Counted from the first letter of the stretch, positions 38,312 to 48,966 are shown. The stretch is 64,000 bases of DNA from Marinobacterium lacunae (GCF_000705555.1 NZ_JMQN01000018.1:124001-188000); one strand, 5' to 3'. Made by a program: numbers and translations. Notes: generated by a model not told the origin, from the sequence alone.

Positions 38312-40291
38312 TTGCCATTGACGCTTGCGGTACAGTCACTACAGACATTCAGTCGCCAGGGCGAAACCCGTGGGGCCGACCCGCGCACGCAACTGGATGC
38401 CGGTCGAACGCTGAGCGCAAGTGTAAAGGAAGTCGTCGTTGATACGCAGCGGCCAAACCTGTTCAGGATCAAGGTTGAAGCACAAAACCTGCTGATGGAA
38501 CTGATGACCTCCCGCCCGTTATCGATCGGCGCTCAGGTAACGCTCAGCAGAGGCAGCGACGGTGCTTTGCAGCTGAGTGTCGCCGAGCAGGGCCAAGCCC
38601 GTCAGACCGCTGCCACCGCACAGCCGTCCACCACGATTCAAACACCCAGCCTCACGGATGCAGGGGGTGCAGCGCAAGGGCTGCGTCTTCAGATACCGAA
38701 CAACGCGCAACAGCAGATCGACGCACTGTTGCGGGCACTGCCCCTTAACCAACCCCAGACGGGCCGTGTTTTACCTTCGGCACAAAACAGCCTACCGGCG
38801 GTAAGCAATGCAACTGCGACAGCTACTGCTCAAACGGCTGCGGATCCAAAGGCGCCTGCCAGCGTCGGTACACCAAGCACATCAGCGCCACCACAGAGCA
38901 GCCCCCAAACTACCCAAGCGCCGACTAACTCATCACCCGCTTCAGCCAGTACCGCTTCGGATGCCCGCCCAGCGAATCCAAACCCGTCACCGGCTACGCC
39001 TGCTCAAAGCGCTCGGGCTGAAGGCTCTCAGGCTGCACTATCCAACATCGGCAGCAATAACCCGGCCCCGACAATGCCAACTGAAGCAGGCACAAGAGCC
39101 CCAACCCCAGGACCTGCAGCCGGCACCGGCAATGCCGCGCAGGTGCCTCAGGGAGATCGCGCCGGTAATACCTCCCCACCTCAAGCCCCAAACGTGCAGC
39201 CGCGCGTGATGACCGTGCAAGGACTTAACAGTCAAACGGCCACTCAGGCCGATACCGCTTTGCGTCCAACACCGGTCACAAGCCCCGGAATTCAGAGCCC
39301 CGCGTCGTCACCCAATACCGTGCAGCTGTCGGTAAACAACCAGCGCATCGAACTGGTGACCCCACGCCCACTGCAAGCCGGTCTGGAAGTGAGACTGACA
39401 CGGGTTGATCAAAACACTGTTCAGCTCGATATATTGCCACCCAAGATTTCGCCTGATGCCCAGGCGCGAATGCAGGAGGGGCTGCAGCAGATCCTGCGTG
39501 ACAGTCTGCCGGTGCAGGTACCGATGGGCGATGCATTGAACCAATTGCGCCAGTTCAGTCGCTCAGACTCGGGACGCCAGCGGGATGCGATCGGTCAGGT
39601 CGTACGCTCTATGTTGAGCATGTTCTCGGTATCCGCGAAGCCGGACGCCAAGTCGACACGACAAGCGGTACAACAGCAACTGAACTCTACAGGTCTGGCA
39701 CCCAGCCCAAAAAACACCCATTCCAAGGGGCCGGAAGGCACACAGCCCTCACTCAGGGAGAATATGGCCCGGCTTGAGCAGATCGGAGAGCGCCTGCCCG
39801 CTGAGGCGCGTGCTCGTTTTCAGTCGTTACTGCAGGGGATACAAGCCCGCACCGCCACTCACCAGGCGGCAAGCCTGCAACACTGGCAGGACCTGCCGGA
39901 TGGTAGTATCGAGAGGCAATACCGACTCGACCTTCCGATAAGGGTCAACGACGAGCATCTGGACAATACAGAGATACGCATCACTCAGCACAAACGGCGT
40001 GACGAAGAGGACCAGTATGTCTCGGAGTGGTCGATCAACCTTCACTTCAACCTGCAGGATCTGGGGGCTATCGACAGTCGTATCAGCCTGCAAAATGAAT
40101 GGCAGATCACCGCGCGCTTCTGGGCCGAGCAAAGTGAAACGGCACAACTCATTCGAACCCGACTGGATGATTTTGCCGACCAACTAAACTCAAGCGGATT
40201 TAAGGTGGATACACTGCACGTCGAGCGGGGGCGACAACCTCATGATAATCAAGCGCCTGTCAGTCGACGGCTGGTGGACCTGCACACATGA
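38312..40291 (+). CDS. Second FliK-like flagellar hook-length control domain protein
   Basis: 659-residue protein with a long Ala/Pro/Gln/Thr-rich central linker (about residues 95-345) and a C-terminal FliK-type domain: SEWSINLHFNLQDLGAIDSRI and WAEQSETAQLIRTRLDDFADQL. It is a paralogue of the fliK at 59766-61637, which has the more typical Flg_hook end. The start is TTG 38312 with CGGAG about ten bases upstream; no ATG or GTG fits. It overlaps the FlhB-like gene by four bases (ATGA), so the two are made together. This pair may tune export switching; its exact role is not known. Confidence 0.8.
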   Translation: MPLTLAVQSLQTFSRQGETRGADPRTQLDAGRTLSASVKEVVVDTQRPNLFRIKVEAQNLLMELMTSRPLSIGAQVTLSRGSDGALQLSVAEQGQARQTAATAQPSTTIQTPSLTDAGGAAQGLRLQIPNNAQQQIDALLRALPLNQPQTGRVLPSAQNSLPAVSNATATATAQTAADPKAPASVGTPSTSAPPQSSPQTTQAPTNSSPASASTASDARPANPNPSPATPAQSARAEGSQAALSNIGSNNPAPTMPTEAGTRAPTPGPAAGTGNAAQVPQGDRAGNTSPPQAPNVQPRVMTVQGLNSQTATQADTALRPTPVTSPGIQSPASSPNTVQLSVNNQRIELVTPRPLQAGLEVRLTRVDQNTVQLDILPPKISPDAQARMQEGLQQILRDSLPVQVPMGDALNQLRQFSRSDSGRQRDAIGQVVRSMLSMFSVSAKPDAKSTRQAVQQQLNSTGLAPSPKNTHSKGPEGTQPSLRENMARLEQIGERLPAEARARFQSLLQGIQARTATHQAASLQHWQDLPDGSIERQYRLDLPIRVNDEHLDNTEIRITQHKRRDEEDQYVSEWSINLHFNLQDLGAIDSRISLQNEWQITARFWAEQSETAQLIRTRLDDFADQLNSSGFKVDTLHVERGRQPHDNQAPVSRRLVDLHT

Positions 40292-40608
40292 GCGATCACG
40301 AAGACGATATCCAGTCACTCAAGGCAGTGGCGCTGAAATATGACGCTGAAACGGGCGCTGCACCGCGCATCACGGCCAAAGGATCAGGCCTGATCGCCGA
40401 GCAAATCATCAAGCTGGCCCGTGAGCATGACGTACATATTTATGAAAGCCCCGAACTGCTCGAGGTGTTGATCAGGCTGGAGCTTGGAGATGAGATTCCG
40501 GAGTCACTCTACCGCGCGATTGCTGAAGTGATCGCCTTTGCCTATGGACTAAAGCCAAAGCCCGACGGCGACCGCAGCAGCGAAAGCGAGCCCGGCAGAC
40601 CTCAGTGA
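40288..40608 (+). CDS. Stand-alone FlhB C-terminal domain protein (FlhX-like)
   Basis: 106-residue cytosolic protein that aligns with the C-terminal export-switch domain of FlhB. KAVALKYDAETGAAPRITAKG matches YSVAIRYDADRGNAPFVVAKG (20 residues each, compared in parts) of the flhB at 54312-55457, and ESPELLEVL matches ASPALARAL. The self-cleaving NPTH is absent: the place reads QSLK. Such FlhX proteins can stand in for the cleaved FlhB fragment in some bacteria. It converges with the DUF2802 gene, overlapping by seven bases. Confidence 0.87.
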   Translation: MSDHEDDIQSLKAVALKYDAETGAAPRITAKGSGLIAEQIIKLAREHDVHIYESPELLEVLIRLELGDEIPESLYRAIAEVIAFAYGLKPKPDGDRSSESEPGRPQ

Positions 40609-41014
40609 CGGGACGGCAATGACTCGCCGGTGTTCAACTCGCGATGCAGCAGCGCCATCAGTTCAGCTTCAGGACGGCCAATACCGCAGCTTCGCACCAG
40701 ATCATCGACATCGGCCCCCATCTCCATGAGACGCGCAGCCTGATTGTAAGCCAGCACACCCGGATCGCGATTCTCGAGCTCCTGCTGTTTTTCCACCGTC
40801 ATATTCAGCTTGTGCTCAATGGCCAAAAGGCGATTACCCATACCGATAGAACCGTTGGTCATCGCCCGGATCTCATTGCGGAGCACATTGATCAGCGCCT
40901 GATGCCGCCGCTCCTGCTTTTGCACCCTAACGAACAGATACGCACAAAGCGCACTGACCAGAAGCGCCAGCGCGACTAGCCCAAACAACAGGAGATTAAG
41001 GCCCGTCATATCGC

Positions 41015-41018
<4 letters not shown>
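40602..41018 (-). CDS. DUF2802 family membrane-anchored protein
   Basis: 138-residue protein with one N-terminal helix ([22 protein letters not shown]), a short coiled coil and a C-terminal DUF2802 part ([29 protein letters not shown]). It is a standard last member of chemotaxis clusters in polar-flagellated gammaproteobacteria; function unknown. The start overlaps the ParP-like stop (ATGA). Confidence 0.85.
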
Positions 41019-41864
<846 letters not shown>

Positions 41865-41872
<8 letters not shown>

Positions 41873-42653
41873 CGACTTTACCCTGTCTGCGCCGCTCCAG
41901 CAGATTTCTCAGCAGTTTCGCATAGGCATGCACACCGCGACTACCGGCATCCAGAGAAGAGGGTACTAGCCCCTTTAAGCTGGCATTTCGAAATTTGGTA
42001 TCAATTGGCACGACCGCACTGGAGATATTCTCTTCGTACAGGCGGTGCAGCTCACGCAGGCTGCTGACAGAGGCTTGCGTTCTGCGATCGTAGAAAGTCG
42101 GCACAATAGTGTACTCGAGCTTGTTACGCCGGGCCCGGTTGACCATCTCAATGGTCCTGATCATTCGCTGCAGCCCCTTGAGTGCAAGAAACTCAGTCTG
42201 TACCGGTACCAACAAATGGTTACAGGCGGCCAATGCATTCACCATCAACACCCCCAACACCGGCGGGCTGTCAATCAGGGCAAAGTCGTAGGATTGCTTC
42301 TGAGTCGCCAGCGCCTTAGCCACCTGAAGTCCCATCCCCTCCTTGCCTACAGCCCGGCGCTCAAGCGTCGCCAAGGCGGTAGACGCAGGCATCAAATCAA
42401 CACCTTCACGGTTGGTATCGAGAATCAGGCCTCGGGTGCGTTCAGGCTCTACCTGCAGCTGCTCAAAAAGGTCGTAAACGCTGTGCTCCAGCTCATCCGG
42501 ATCGTAACGGAAGTAACTGGTCAGTGAGCCGTGAGGGTCAAGATCGACCAGCAGCACCTTGTAACCCACTTCAGCCAGCAGACCCGCCAGTGTGACGACG
42601 GTCGTTGTCTTGCCGACCCCCCCTTTCTGGTTAGCAACAGCCCATACCTGCAT
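41865..42653 (-). CDS. ParA-family ATPase for polar chemotaxis arrays (ParC-like)
   Basis: 262-residue ParA/MinD-type ATPase: deviant Walker [22 protein letters not shown] and [10 protein letters not shown]. In this position it is the ParC-like protein that places chemotaxis arrays at the cell pole in Vibrio and relatives, with ParP as partner. It overlaps the ParP-like start by eight bases and follows motD by 14. Confidence 0.92.
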
Positions 42654-42667
42654 AGAGTCTCTTCCAG

Positions 42668-43576
42668 TTATTGTTCCGGATTAGCCTGCCGAAACAGTAT
42701 CCCATCTTCGGTTTCAACCTGCTCCATAGCACCAGGAGCGGCCTCTGAATCCTGATCATCGGTCAGCATCGTGCTGACCGCATCCGAGCTTACCTGCTCG
42801 CTGCCATAGGACACGACGGCCCTGCGCACCTTCTCGTCACGCGATACCACAATGACGATGCGGCGATTCAATCTGCGCCCCTCTTCGGTACGATTGCTAT
42901 AGGCTGGCTGATACTCGCCATAACCTACGGCAGCCATGCGCGCCGGATTAATACCGTTCATCTCCAAGAGTCTAACGACAGCCGCAGCGCGCGCGGCTGA
43001 AAGCTCCCAATTGGAAGGGAACTGGTCGGTGGAGATGGGCGCATTATCTGTAAACCCTTCAACGTGAATAGGATTATCCAACCCCTCCAGGCGTTCAGCT
43101 ATACGTGCCAATATACTGTCCGCCTCGATAGACGGTATCGCGCCACCACTTGCGAACAGCAGGTTTGATCGCAACTCGATCGAAAACCAAAGATCGGAGC
43201 CACTCACCTCGATCTCTCCCGATGCCGACTGCTCGCTGAAATCCGACTCGAGCTGGGCGCGCACCTGATTGAGCAGCAGGGTAGCCCCTTCGTTTGCGGG
43301 CCCGACCAGATTGGCAGAGGACTTTTTATCGGTCTCACCGCCCTCAAGCAGTCCGCTGCCGCCATCCAACGCCCGGTTTGCGCCTTTCGGGGCGCCGGGA
43401 CCCGAGAATACCTGAGAAAGGGCCTCCGACATCGACCGGTATTTCTCCTCATTGACCGAGGAGATCGCGTACATCACGACGAAAAAGGCGAACAGGAGGG
43501 TTAGAAAGTCCGCCCATGAAAGCACCCACCGGTCCAGCGGCGCATCGGGCTCAGGCGGTCTTCGACGCGGCATCAT
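42668..43576 (-). CDS. motD: Flagellar motor stator protein MotD
   Basis: 302-residue MotB-type protein. One N-terminal helix (WADFLTLLFAFFVVMYAIS) carries the conserved Asp of the proton path in SWADF, followed by an OmpA-like peptidoglycan-binding domain (VEGFTDNAPISTDQFPSNWELSAARAAAVVR in parts). It forms a stator with MotC. The start lies 26 bases inside the motC end. Confidence 0.93.
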   Translation of the reverse strand: MMPRRRPPEPDAPLDRWVLSWADFLTLLFAFFVVMYAISSVNEEKYRSMSEALSQVFSGPGAPKGANRALDGGSGLLEGGETDKKSSANLVGPANEGATLLLNQVRAQLESDFSEQSASGEIEVSGSDLWFSIELRSNLLFASGGAIPSIEADSILARIAERLEGLDNPIHVEGFTDNAPISTDQFPSNWELSAARAAAVVRLLEMNGINPARMAAVGYGEYQPAYSNRTEEGRRLNRRIVIVVSRDEKVRRAVVSYGSEQVSSDAVSTMLTDDQDSEAAPGAMEQVETEDGILFRQANPEQ

Positions 43577-44312
43577 CCGCTCCCAGATAGCCTTGTAGGC
43601 GCTGGCGGATCACCTCGGGGCTTTGACCTTCAGCGATATAGACCAGGCCGTCCATCAGCATCTCGTGATACTGTGCGCGTCCCTGTACCAGACGTTTGAT
43701 TTTGTTGGCGGTCGGAATCAACAGAAGATTCGCCACACCGACTCCGTAAATTGTGGAGACAAAGGCTGTCGCAATACCGTGCCCCAAGGTCTCCGGCTCG
43801 GCAAGGTTGGCCATAACCTGTATCAAGCCGAGAACCGTACCAATAATACCCAGCGTAGGTGCATAGCCACCCAGGCTTTCAATCACTCGTACGGCTTGAA
43901 GATCGCGCTGTTCGTTTGCAATCAGCTCTACTTCCAACACTGAACGAATAATCTCCGGTGAGCGACCATCGGCAAGCAACTGAAGTCCGTTCGCAACAAA
44001 GGCGTCCGACTCTTTACGCGCCTCGCCCTCTAGTACAATCATGCCTCGGCGGCGCACCAATAGGCACCAGCCACGAATCGATTTCATGCCGTCCTGAAAA
44101 TCAGGATTAGAAGCGGTATACGCCCATCCAAACAGACGCCATGCCCGTTTGAAATCCTCACGTGGCGCCTGGATGACCGAAGCCGCCAGCGTTCCACCTA
44201 CAACAATCATCGCAGCCGTGGGGTTGTAGAGTTCAGAGAGCTGCCCTCCCCCCAGATAGTTACCGCCAATTATCGCCAGTAACGCCAGTGCTATCCCTAA
44301 GAGTCCGAACAT
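43551..44312 (-). CDS. motC: Flagellar motor stator protein MotC
   Basis: 253-residue MotA-type protein with four helices, including GGYAPTLGIIGTVLGLIQVM and GIATAFVSTIYGVGVANLLL, which line the ion path. Its ATG shares TGATG with the cheB stop. With MotD it is the usual second stator of polar-flagellated relatives; a MotAB pair, if any, is outside this window. Confidence 0.93.
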   Translation of the reverse strand: MFGLLGIALALLAIIGGNYLGGGQLSELYNPTAAMIVVGGTLAASVIQAPREDFKRAWRLFGWAYTASNPDFQDGMKSIRGWCLLVRRRGMIVLEGEARKESDAFVANGLQLLADGRSPEIIRSVLEVELIANEQRDLQAVRVIESLGGYAPTLGIIGTVLGLIQVMANLAEPETLGHGIATAFVSTIYGVGVANLLLIPTANKIKRLVQGRAQYHEMLMDGLVYIAEGQSPEVIRQRLQGYLGADDAASKTA

Positions 44313-45547
44313 CAGCCACGCCTACGCTGCTGGGCCAGCAGGGGCCCGATGTCTTCCAAATCCAATATCTCATCCGCAAGCCCGGCGTTCACAACAGCCT
44401 GTGGCATTCCATAAATCGTACAACTGGCCCTGTTCTGCGCCCAGACGGTCGCCCCTTCCCGCTTCAGAAGGCGAGCACCATCGCAACCATCGGCTCCCAT
44501 GCCCGTCAGTATCAGCGCCAACACCCTCGAACCATAGGCCCTGGCCGCCGACGCGTAAGTCACATCGACACTGGGCTTGTACGTAAGCTTCACATCACCT
44601 TCAAGAATGCGTACACGGTCAGTCTGGCGCGGGTCGACCATCATCTGCAAACCGCCCGGCGCCAGCAAAGCCGTTCCGGGTTTAAGACGATCGCCATCCT
44701 CAGCCTCTTTAACCGCAATCTTGCACTGCTGATTAAGACGCTCGGCAAACACCTGAGTGAAAGTCTTCGGCATATGCTGCACAAGGAGGATGGGGTAGGG
44801 AAACTCCGCCGGAATCTGCGTCAGGATCTGCTGAAGGGCCGCCGGCCCCCCTGTCGATGTACCGATCACCACCAGACGGCAATCGGGAAAACGCACCCTT
44901 GACGCCTGACTGGTCGGAGGATCCTTCTCTTCGGCCGCACGCGGCCTCAGTGCAGGTGACTGTGAGGGTGCCCTAGCACTCTCACGCTCTGGACGCGGGG
45001 CTACAGTGCGCCGAGCATCCGCAGCAGCTGTGCGCTCCTGCCCCGCACGTGGAGAAGGGGCTGACTCCGGTCGAAAGACCATTGTCGAGCTGCCGGAGGC
45101 GCGGGAACGAGGGTAACGATGCTCGAAAACAGAACCTGATCGGAATCGGCGGGACGTACCGAGCGCCAGTATGCGCTCGATCAATTGCTGCCGAATACTC
45201 TGGCTCTTGTCCATCCAGGCGCGAATATCCTTGGGCAGATAATCCGCAGCGCCTGCTTCCATCGCCTCAAGGGTTATGCGCGCCCCTTCATGGGTCAGGG
45301 ATGAGAGCATCAACACATTGGTCGGGCACTCTCGCATGATAATGCGGACCGCGTCGATACCGTTAAGCTGCGGCATCTCGACATCCATGGTGATGACATC
45401 GGGCCGAAGATCACGGGCTTTTTCAACAGCTTCCTTGCCGTTAACCGCACTTCCCACGACTTCAACGCGCTTATCTTCGCGCAATATCTCTTCTATGCGG
45501 TGACGAAAGAAGCCAGAGTCGTCGACGATCAATACCTTTATCGCCAT
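44312..45547 (-). CDS. cheB: Chemotaxis protein-glutamate methylesterase CheB
   Basis: 411-residue CheB: receiver domain with Asp 55 (VITMDVEMP), a long Ser/Arg/Pro-rich linker (about residues 140-215) and the methylesterase domain with Ser in VVIGTSTGGPAAL, His in VQHMPKTFTQVF and Asp in LTGMGADGCDGA. It demethylates receptors after phosphorylation by CheA. No cheR is in this cluster. Confidence 0.95.
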   Translation of the reverse strand: MAIKVLIVDDSGFFRHRIEEILREDKRVEVVGSAVNGKEAVEKARDLRPDVITMDVEMPQLNGIDAVRIIMRECPTNVLMLSSLTHEGARITLEAMEAGAADYLPKDIRAWMDKSQSIRQQLIERILALGTSRRFRSGSVFEHRYPRSRASGSSTMVFRPESAPSPRAGQERTAAADARRTVAPRPERESARAPSQSPALRPRAAEEKDPPTSQASRVRFPDCRLVVIGTSTGGPAALQQILTQIPAEFPYPILLVQHMPKTFTQVFAERLNQQCKIAVKEAEDGDRLKPGTALLAPGGLQMMVDPRQTDRVRILEGDVKLTYKPSVDVTYASAARAYGSRVLALILTGMGADGCDGARLLKREGATVWAQNRASCTIYGMPQAVVNAGLADEILDLEDIGPLLAQQRRRG

Positions 45548-45580
45548 TGACCACCTCCGTGCTCACCTGTTCGCGCGCGA

Positions 45581-47671
45581 TCAAGCCTGCGCATAGTGCT
45601 TGAGCAGGTTCGGTATATCGATAATCAATGCGATGCGACCATCACCTGTGATCGTGGCACCGGAGAGACCCGGTGTGCCATGCAGGATCGTACCCAATGG
45701 CTTGATCACCACCTCTTCCTGACCCACCAGTTGATCGACTACGAAGCCGACACGGGTTGTCCCCACCGTTACGATGACAACATGCCCCTGCTCCGGCAGT
45801 GGCGCGTACTCCTCGCCGTTGACAAGCCACCGCTTGAGATGGAACAAAGGCAATGCCTGCTCTCGCACGATAATCGCCTGCTGACCATCGACGATATTGG
45901 TCTTGGTCAGATCAAGGTTGAAAATTTCGTTGACGTTTACCAGCGGCAGCGCAAATGCCTGCCCTTCAAGAATAACCATCAGCGTCGGCATGATTGCCAG
46001 CGTCAGCGGCACCTGAATCGCAATGCGGGTACCCTGCCCAATAACGGAATCGATGCTGAGAGTACCATTGAGCTGGGTGATCTTGGTCTTGACCACATCC
46101 ATGCCTACACCACGACCGGAGACATCGGAAACTTCCGTTTTGGTCGAGAACCCAGCCTGGAAAATAAGGTTGAAACACTCCTGATCGCTCAAGCGACGGG
46201 CAGCCTCAACATCAAGCATGCCACGCTTTACAGCCAAGCTTCGCAGCTTCTCCGGATCCATGCCGGCACCATCATCCTGAATGATCAGCAGGATATGATC
46301 ACCTTCCTGCTCGGCCGACAGGAGTACGTGCCCTTCGCGGGGCTTACCGGCTTTAGCACGCACATCAGGCGGCTCAATACCATGGTCAACTGCGTTGCGC
46401 ACCAAGTGAATCAGAGGATCTGCAAGCGCTTCCACCAGGTTTTTATCAAGATCGGTTTCCTCACCGCGCAATTCCAGTGCTACCTCTTTCTTGAGGTTGC
46501 GGGAAAGGTCTCTTATCAAGCGCGGGAAACGACCGAACACCTTCTTAACCGGCTGCATTCGGGTCTTCATGACCGAAGACTGCAGATCCGCGGTGACCAT
46601 GTCCAGAGTACCCAGTGCCTTGCCCATATCCTCATCTTCGTGCGTCACACCAAGACGCACCAGACGGTTACGGACCAGCACCAACTCACCCACCATGTTC
46701 ATAATTTTGTCGAGCAGGCGCGTATCGACACGTACGTTGGTTTCAGGCGCAGGCTTCTGAGCACCTCCGGTACGCTGAGCAGCGACCGGCGCAGCTGCGG
46801 GGGCAGGCTCCACAGCTGTTTGAGCTGCCGCCCTAGGGGCAATCTCCTGAACAACCGGGCTTTCATCCGGCTGACCCGAACCGGTAAAAGCAAATGCCCC
46901 CCGACCTTCTGACTGAAGCTGGTCGAGCAGATTTTCGAACTCGTCGTCGGTAATCAAGTCGCCTCCGCCAGTGCTCACCGGCGACTCGGCCGGCTTGGCG
47001 GCAGGAGCACTTGGAGCACTGTGACTTTCCGTCCCCGGCGCACCGCCCGGGCCGTGCAACTCATCGAGAAGCGCTTCGAACTCATCCTCGGTTATAAGAT
47101 CGGAATCACCCGATACTTCCGTAGACGCGGCAGCCGGAGACTCAGCGACTCCCGCGAGATCCCCCAGCAGCGATTCGAAATCATCGTTCGGCGTATTGGG
47201 GTTGGCGGGAAGCGGTGCGGAAGGCGCAGCGGGAGCTGCTGGTTTGGCTGACGCAGACGCAGGCGCAGCTGCAACAGCCCCATGCCCCTCGGCGATATCA
47301 GTCAGACGCTGCAGCAAATCAGGCGAGGCGTGTTCAGGTTCGACGGCATTGCGCACCGAATCAAACATGGAATTCACCGCGTCCAGCGCCTGCAGGACGA
47401 CATCCATCAACTCAGGAGTCACCGCCAGCTCACCGTTGCGCAGCTGATCAAACAGATTCTCGGCCTTATGGCAGCACTCCACCATCGCCTCGAGCTGAAG
47501 GAAGCCTGCCCCGCCCTTTACGGTATGGAAGCCTCGAAAAATGGCGTTCAGCAGATCCCGATCATCCGGACGCTGCTCAAGGTCCACAAGCTGCTCAGAG
47601 AGCTGCTCCAGGATCTCCCCTGCTTCAACGAGAAAATCCTCGAGAATCTCCTGATCGACATCGAAACTCAT
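45581..47671 (-). CDS. cheA: Chemotaxis histidine kinase CheA
   Basis: 696-residue CheA. The HPt domain carries His 49 (FHTVKGGAGFL), the dimerisation and HATPase parts run from about 312 to 560 (LVRNAVDHGIEPPDVR, DVSGRGVGMDVVKTKI), and a CheW-like regulatory domain ends the protein. Residues 130-310 are an Ala/Pro/Glu-rich linker with no recognisable folded P2 domain, but with three short repeats: NDDFESLLGDLAG (162-174), DLITEDEFEALLDELH (191-206) and DLITDDEFENLLDQLQ (238-253). These resemble the CheY-binding ends of FliM and CheZ. Adjacent cheZ is 13 bases upstream. Confidence 0.95.
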   Translation of the reverse strand: MSFDVDQEILEDFLVEAGEILEQLSEQLVDLEQRPDDRDLLNAIFRGFHTVKGGAGFLQLEAMVECCHKAENLFDQLRNGELAVTPELMDVVLQALDAVNSMFDSVRNAVEPEHASPDLLQRLTDIAEGHGAVAAAPASASAKPAAPAAPSAPLPANPNTPNDDFESLLGDLAGVAESPAAASTEVSGDSDLITEDEFEALLDELHGPGGAPGTESHSAPSAPAAKPAESPVSTGGGDLITDDEFENLLDQLQSEGRGAFAFTGSGQPDESPVVQEIAPRAAAQTAVEPAPAAAPVAAQRTGGAQKPAPETNVRVDTRLLDKIMNMVGELVLVRNRLVRLGVTHEDEDMGKALGTLDMVTADLQSSVMKTRMQPVKKVFGRFPRLIRDLSRNLKKEVALELRGEETDLDKNLVEALADPLIHLVRNAVDHGIEPPDVRAKAGKPREGHVLLSAEQEGDHILLIIQDDGAGMDPEKLRSLAVKRGMLDVEAARRLSDQECFNLIFQAGFSTKTEVSDVSGRGVGMDVVKTKITQLNGTLSIDSVIGQGTRIAIQVPLTLAIMPTLMVILEGQAFALPLVNVNEIFNLDLTKTNIVDGQQAIIVREQALPLFHLKRWLVNGEEYAPLPEQGHVVIVTVGTTRVGFVVDQLVGQEEVVIKPLGTILHGTPGLSGATITGDGRIALIIDIPNLLKHYAQA

Positions 47672-47684
47672 AGGGCGCTCCTAA

Positions 47685-48503
47685 TCAAAAACCCAAGCTT
47701 GAAAGCAATTCGTCAACGTCATCCTGATCACAGGCAAGCGAAGATCCACCCTTCGGGACTTGGGGACCTTCAGCCTCGACTTCGCTGCTTTCTTTACTCT
47801 TTTTATCGTTCAATACGGTACGGGCGGACGCTTGTGGACGGCTCGGGGTGCCAGCTTCTATGCCGCTGAGGCGCTCGACCTTGGAGGCCATATCCATCAA
47901 CTTGACCAGCTGACTCTCAACCTGGGTCAACAAGGTAATAACCCGCCGAATAAGTTGTCCGGTAATATCCTGAAAGCCTTGGGAAACCAAAATATCGGTC
48001 AGCGCGGTGCGTAGCTCGTCGACGGTTTTCTCCGATTCGTCCTTGAGCTGACAGGTACGATCATATACGCCGTTGAGCGCTTCGAACTCGCCCTCCAGCT
48101 GACCGACAAGCATCAAAAGATCCCTAAAGCGGCCGCTGTAAGAATCCAGACGATCGACCAGCCCCAGCGACTGATCGACACGGTCCATCGTCTTGTGGGC
48201 CGTTTCTTCGGTGAGTTCGATGACGTAGGCGAGACGGTCGGATGCATCACTCATTGCATCACCGCCTTGCTCAAGCTTTCCACCCACATCGCTGGAAAAC
48301 GACTTGATCGCTTCATGCAGGCCGCGAGTCAGGTGTCCCACCTCGTTGTAGAACACCTCGTGACGCGCTGTCTGCAGCTGGTTAATCAGTTCAATCGCTT
48401 GCGGCAATTTCCCCTGCTCCAAGGCTGCGACCAAGTCCTGAGCCTTTTGCTTGAGGACCTCTTCCAGACCGTCAAGGTCGACCGCGATTTCCTGTTCCGC
48501 CAT
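47685..48503 (-). CDS. cheZ: CheY-P phosphatase CheZ
   Basis: 272-residue CheZ, longer than the enteric protein by an N-terminal extension and a Ser/Gly-rich stretch before the end. The helical hairpin has the catalytic Gln region (SQGFQDITGQLIRRV) and the C-terminal CheY-binding tail is DQDDVDELLSSLGF. It removes the phosphate of CheY-P. Confidence 0.93.
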   Translation of the reverse strand: MAEQEIAVDLDGLEEVLKQKAQDLVAALEQGKLPQAIELINQLQTARHEVFYNEVGHLTRGLHEAIKSFSSDVGGKLEQGGDAMSDASDRLAYVIELTEETAHKTMDRVDQSLGLVDRLDSYSGRFRDLLMLVGQLEGEFEALNGVYDRTCQLKDESEKTVDELRTALTDILVSQGFQDITGQLIRRVITLLTQVESQLVKLMDMASKVERLSGIEAGTPSRPQASARTVLNDKKSKESSEVEAEGPQVPKGGSSLACDQDDVDELLSSLGF

Positions 48504-48522
48504 GAGCGCTCCTCAGTTTTTA

Positions 48523-48909
48523 TCAGTCCTGCAGGCGCTCGAAGATCTTGTCGATCTTCTCTTTCAGCACGGCCGCCGTGAAGGGTTTGACGACATATCC
48601 GTTAACCCCAGCCTGTGCTGCTGCAATAATCTGCTCACGCTTGGCCTCAGCGGTCACCATCAACACCGGAATATGTGCCAGATTCGGATCAGCGCGCACT
48701 TCGCGGATGAGATCTATTCCCGTCATGCCCGGCATGTTCCAGTCGGTAATCAGGAAATCGATTCGCCCCTGTTTCAGGATCGGCAGCGCAGTTTTACCGT
48801 CATCTGCCTCATCCACATTAGTGAACCCCAGATCACGCAACAGGTTTTTGATGATGCGTCTCATCGTAGAAAAGTCATCGACGACAAGAATCTTGGTGTC
48901 TTTTTTCAA
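48523..48909 (-). CDS. cheY: Chemotaxis response regulator CheY
   Basis: 128-residue single receiver domain: acidic pair Asp 11/Asp 12, phospho-acceptor Asp 56 (ITDWNMPG), Thr 86 and Lys 108 (VVKPF). Phosphorylated by CheA, it binds FliM at the switch. It lies between fliA and cheZ as in Pseudomonas. Confidence 0.96.
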   Translation of the reverse strand: MKKDTKILVVDDFSTMRRIIKNLLRDLGFTNVDEADDGKTALPILKQGRIDFLITDWNMPGMTGIDLIREVRADPNLAHIPVLMVTAEAKREQIIAAAQAGVNGYVVKPFTAAVLKEKIDKIFERLQD

Positions 48910-48951
48910 GACAGGTTCCCCCGGTTATTAACACTACTCATTAGCGCCTGT

Positions 48952-48966
48952 GAAGCCAGAGGCTTC
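48952..48966 (-). terminator. Small hairpin directly after fliA
   Basis: GAAGCC-TCT-GGCTTC starts one base after the fliA stop and is a perfect 6-bp stem with a 3-base loop, without U-run. It may weaken readthrough from fliA into cheY or mark a processing point. Confidence 0.35.

Noticed and set aside
45596-46912. 438-codon plus-strand frame opposite cheA
   Set aside because: Antisense to conserved CheA domains; translation is His/Arg-rich with no motifs.
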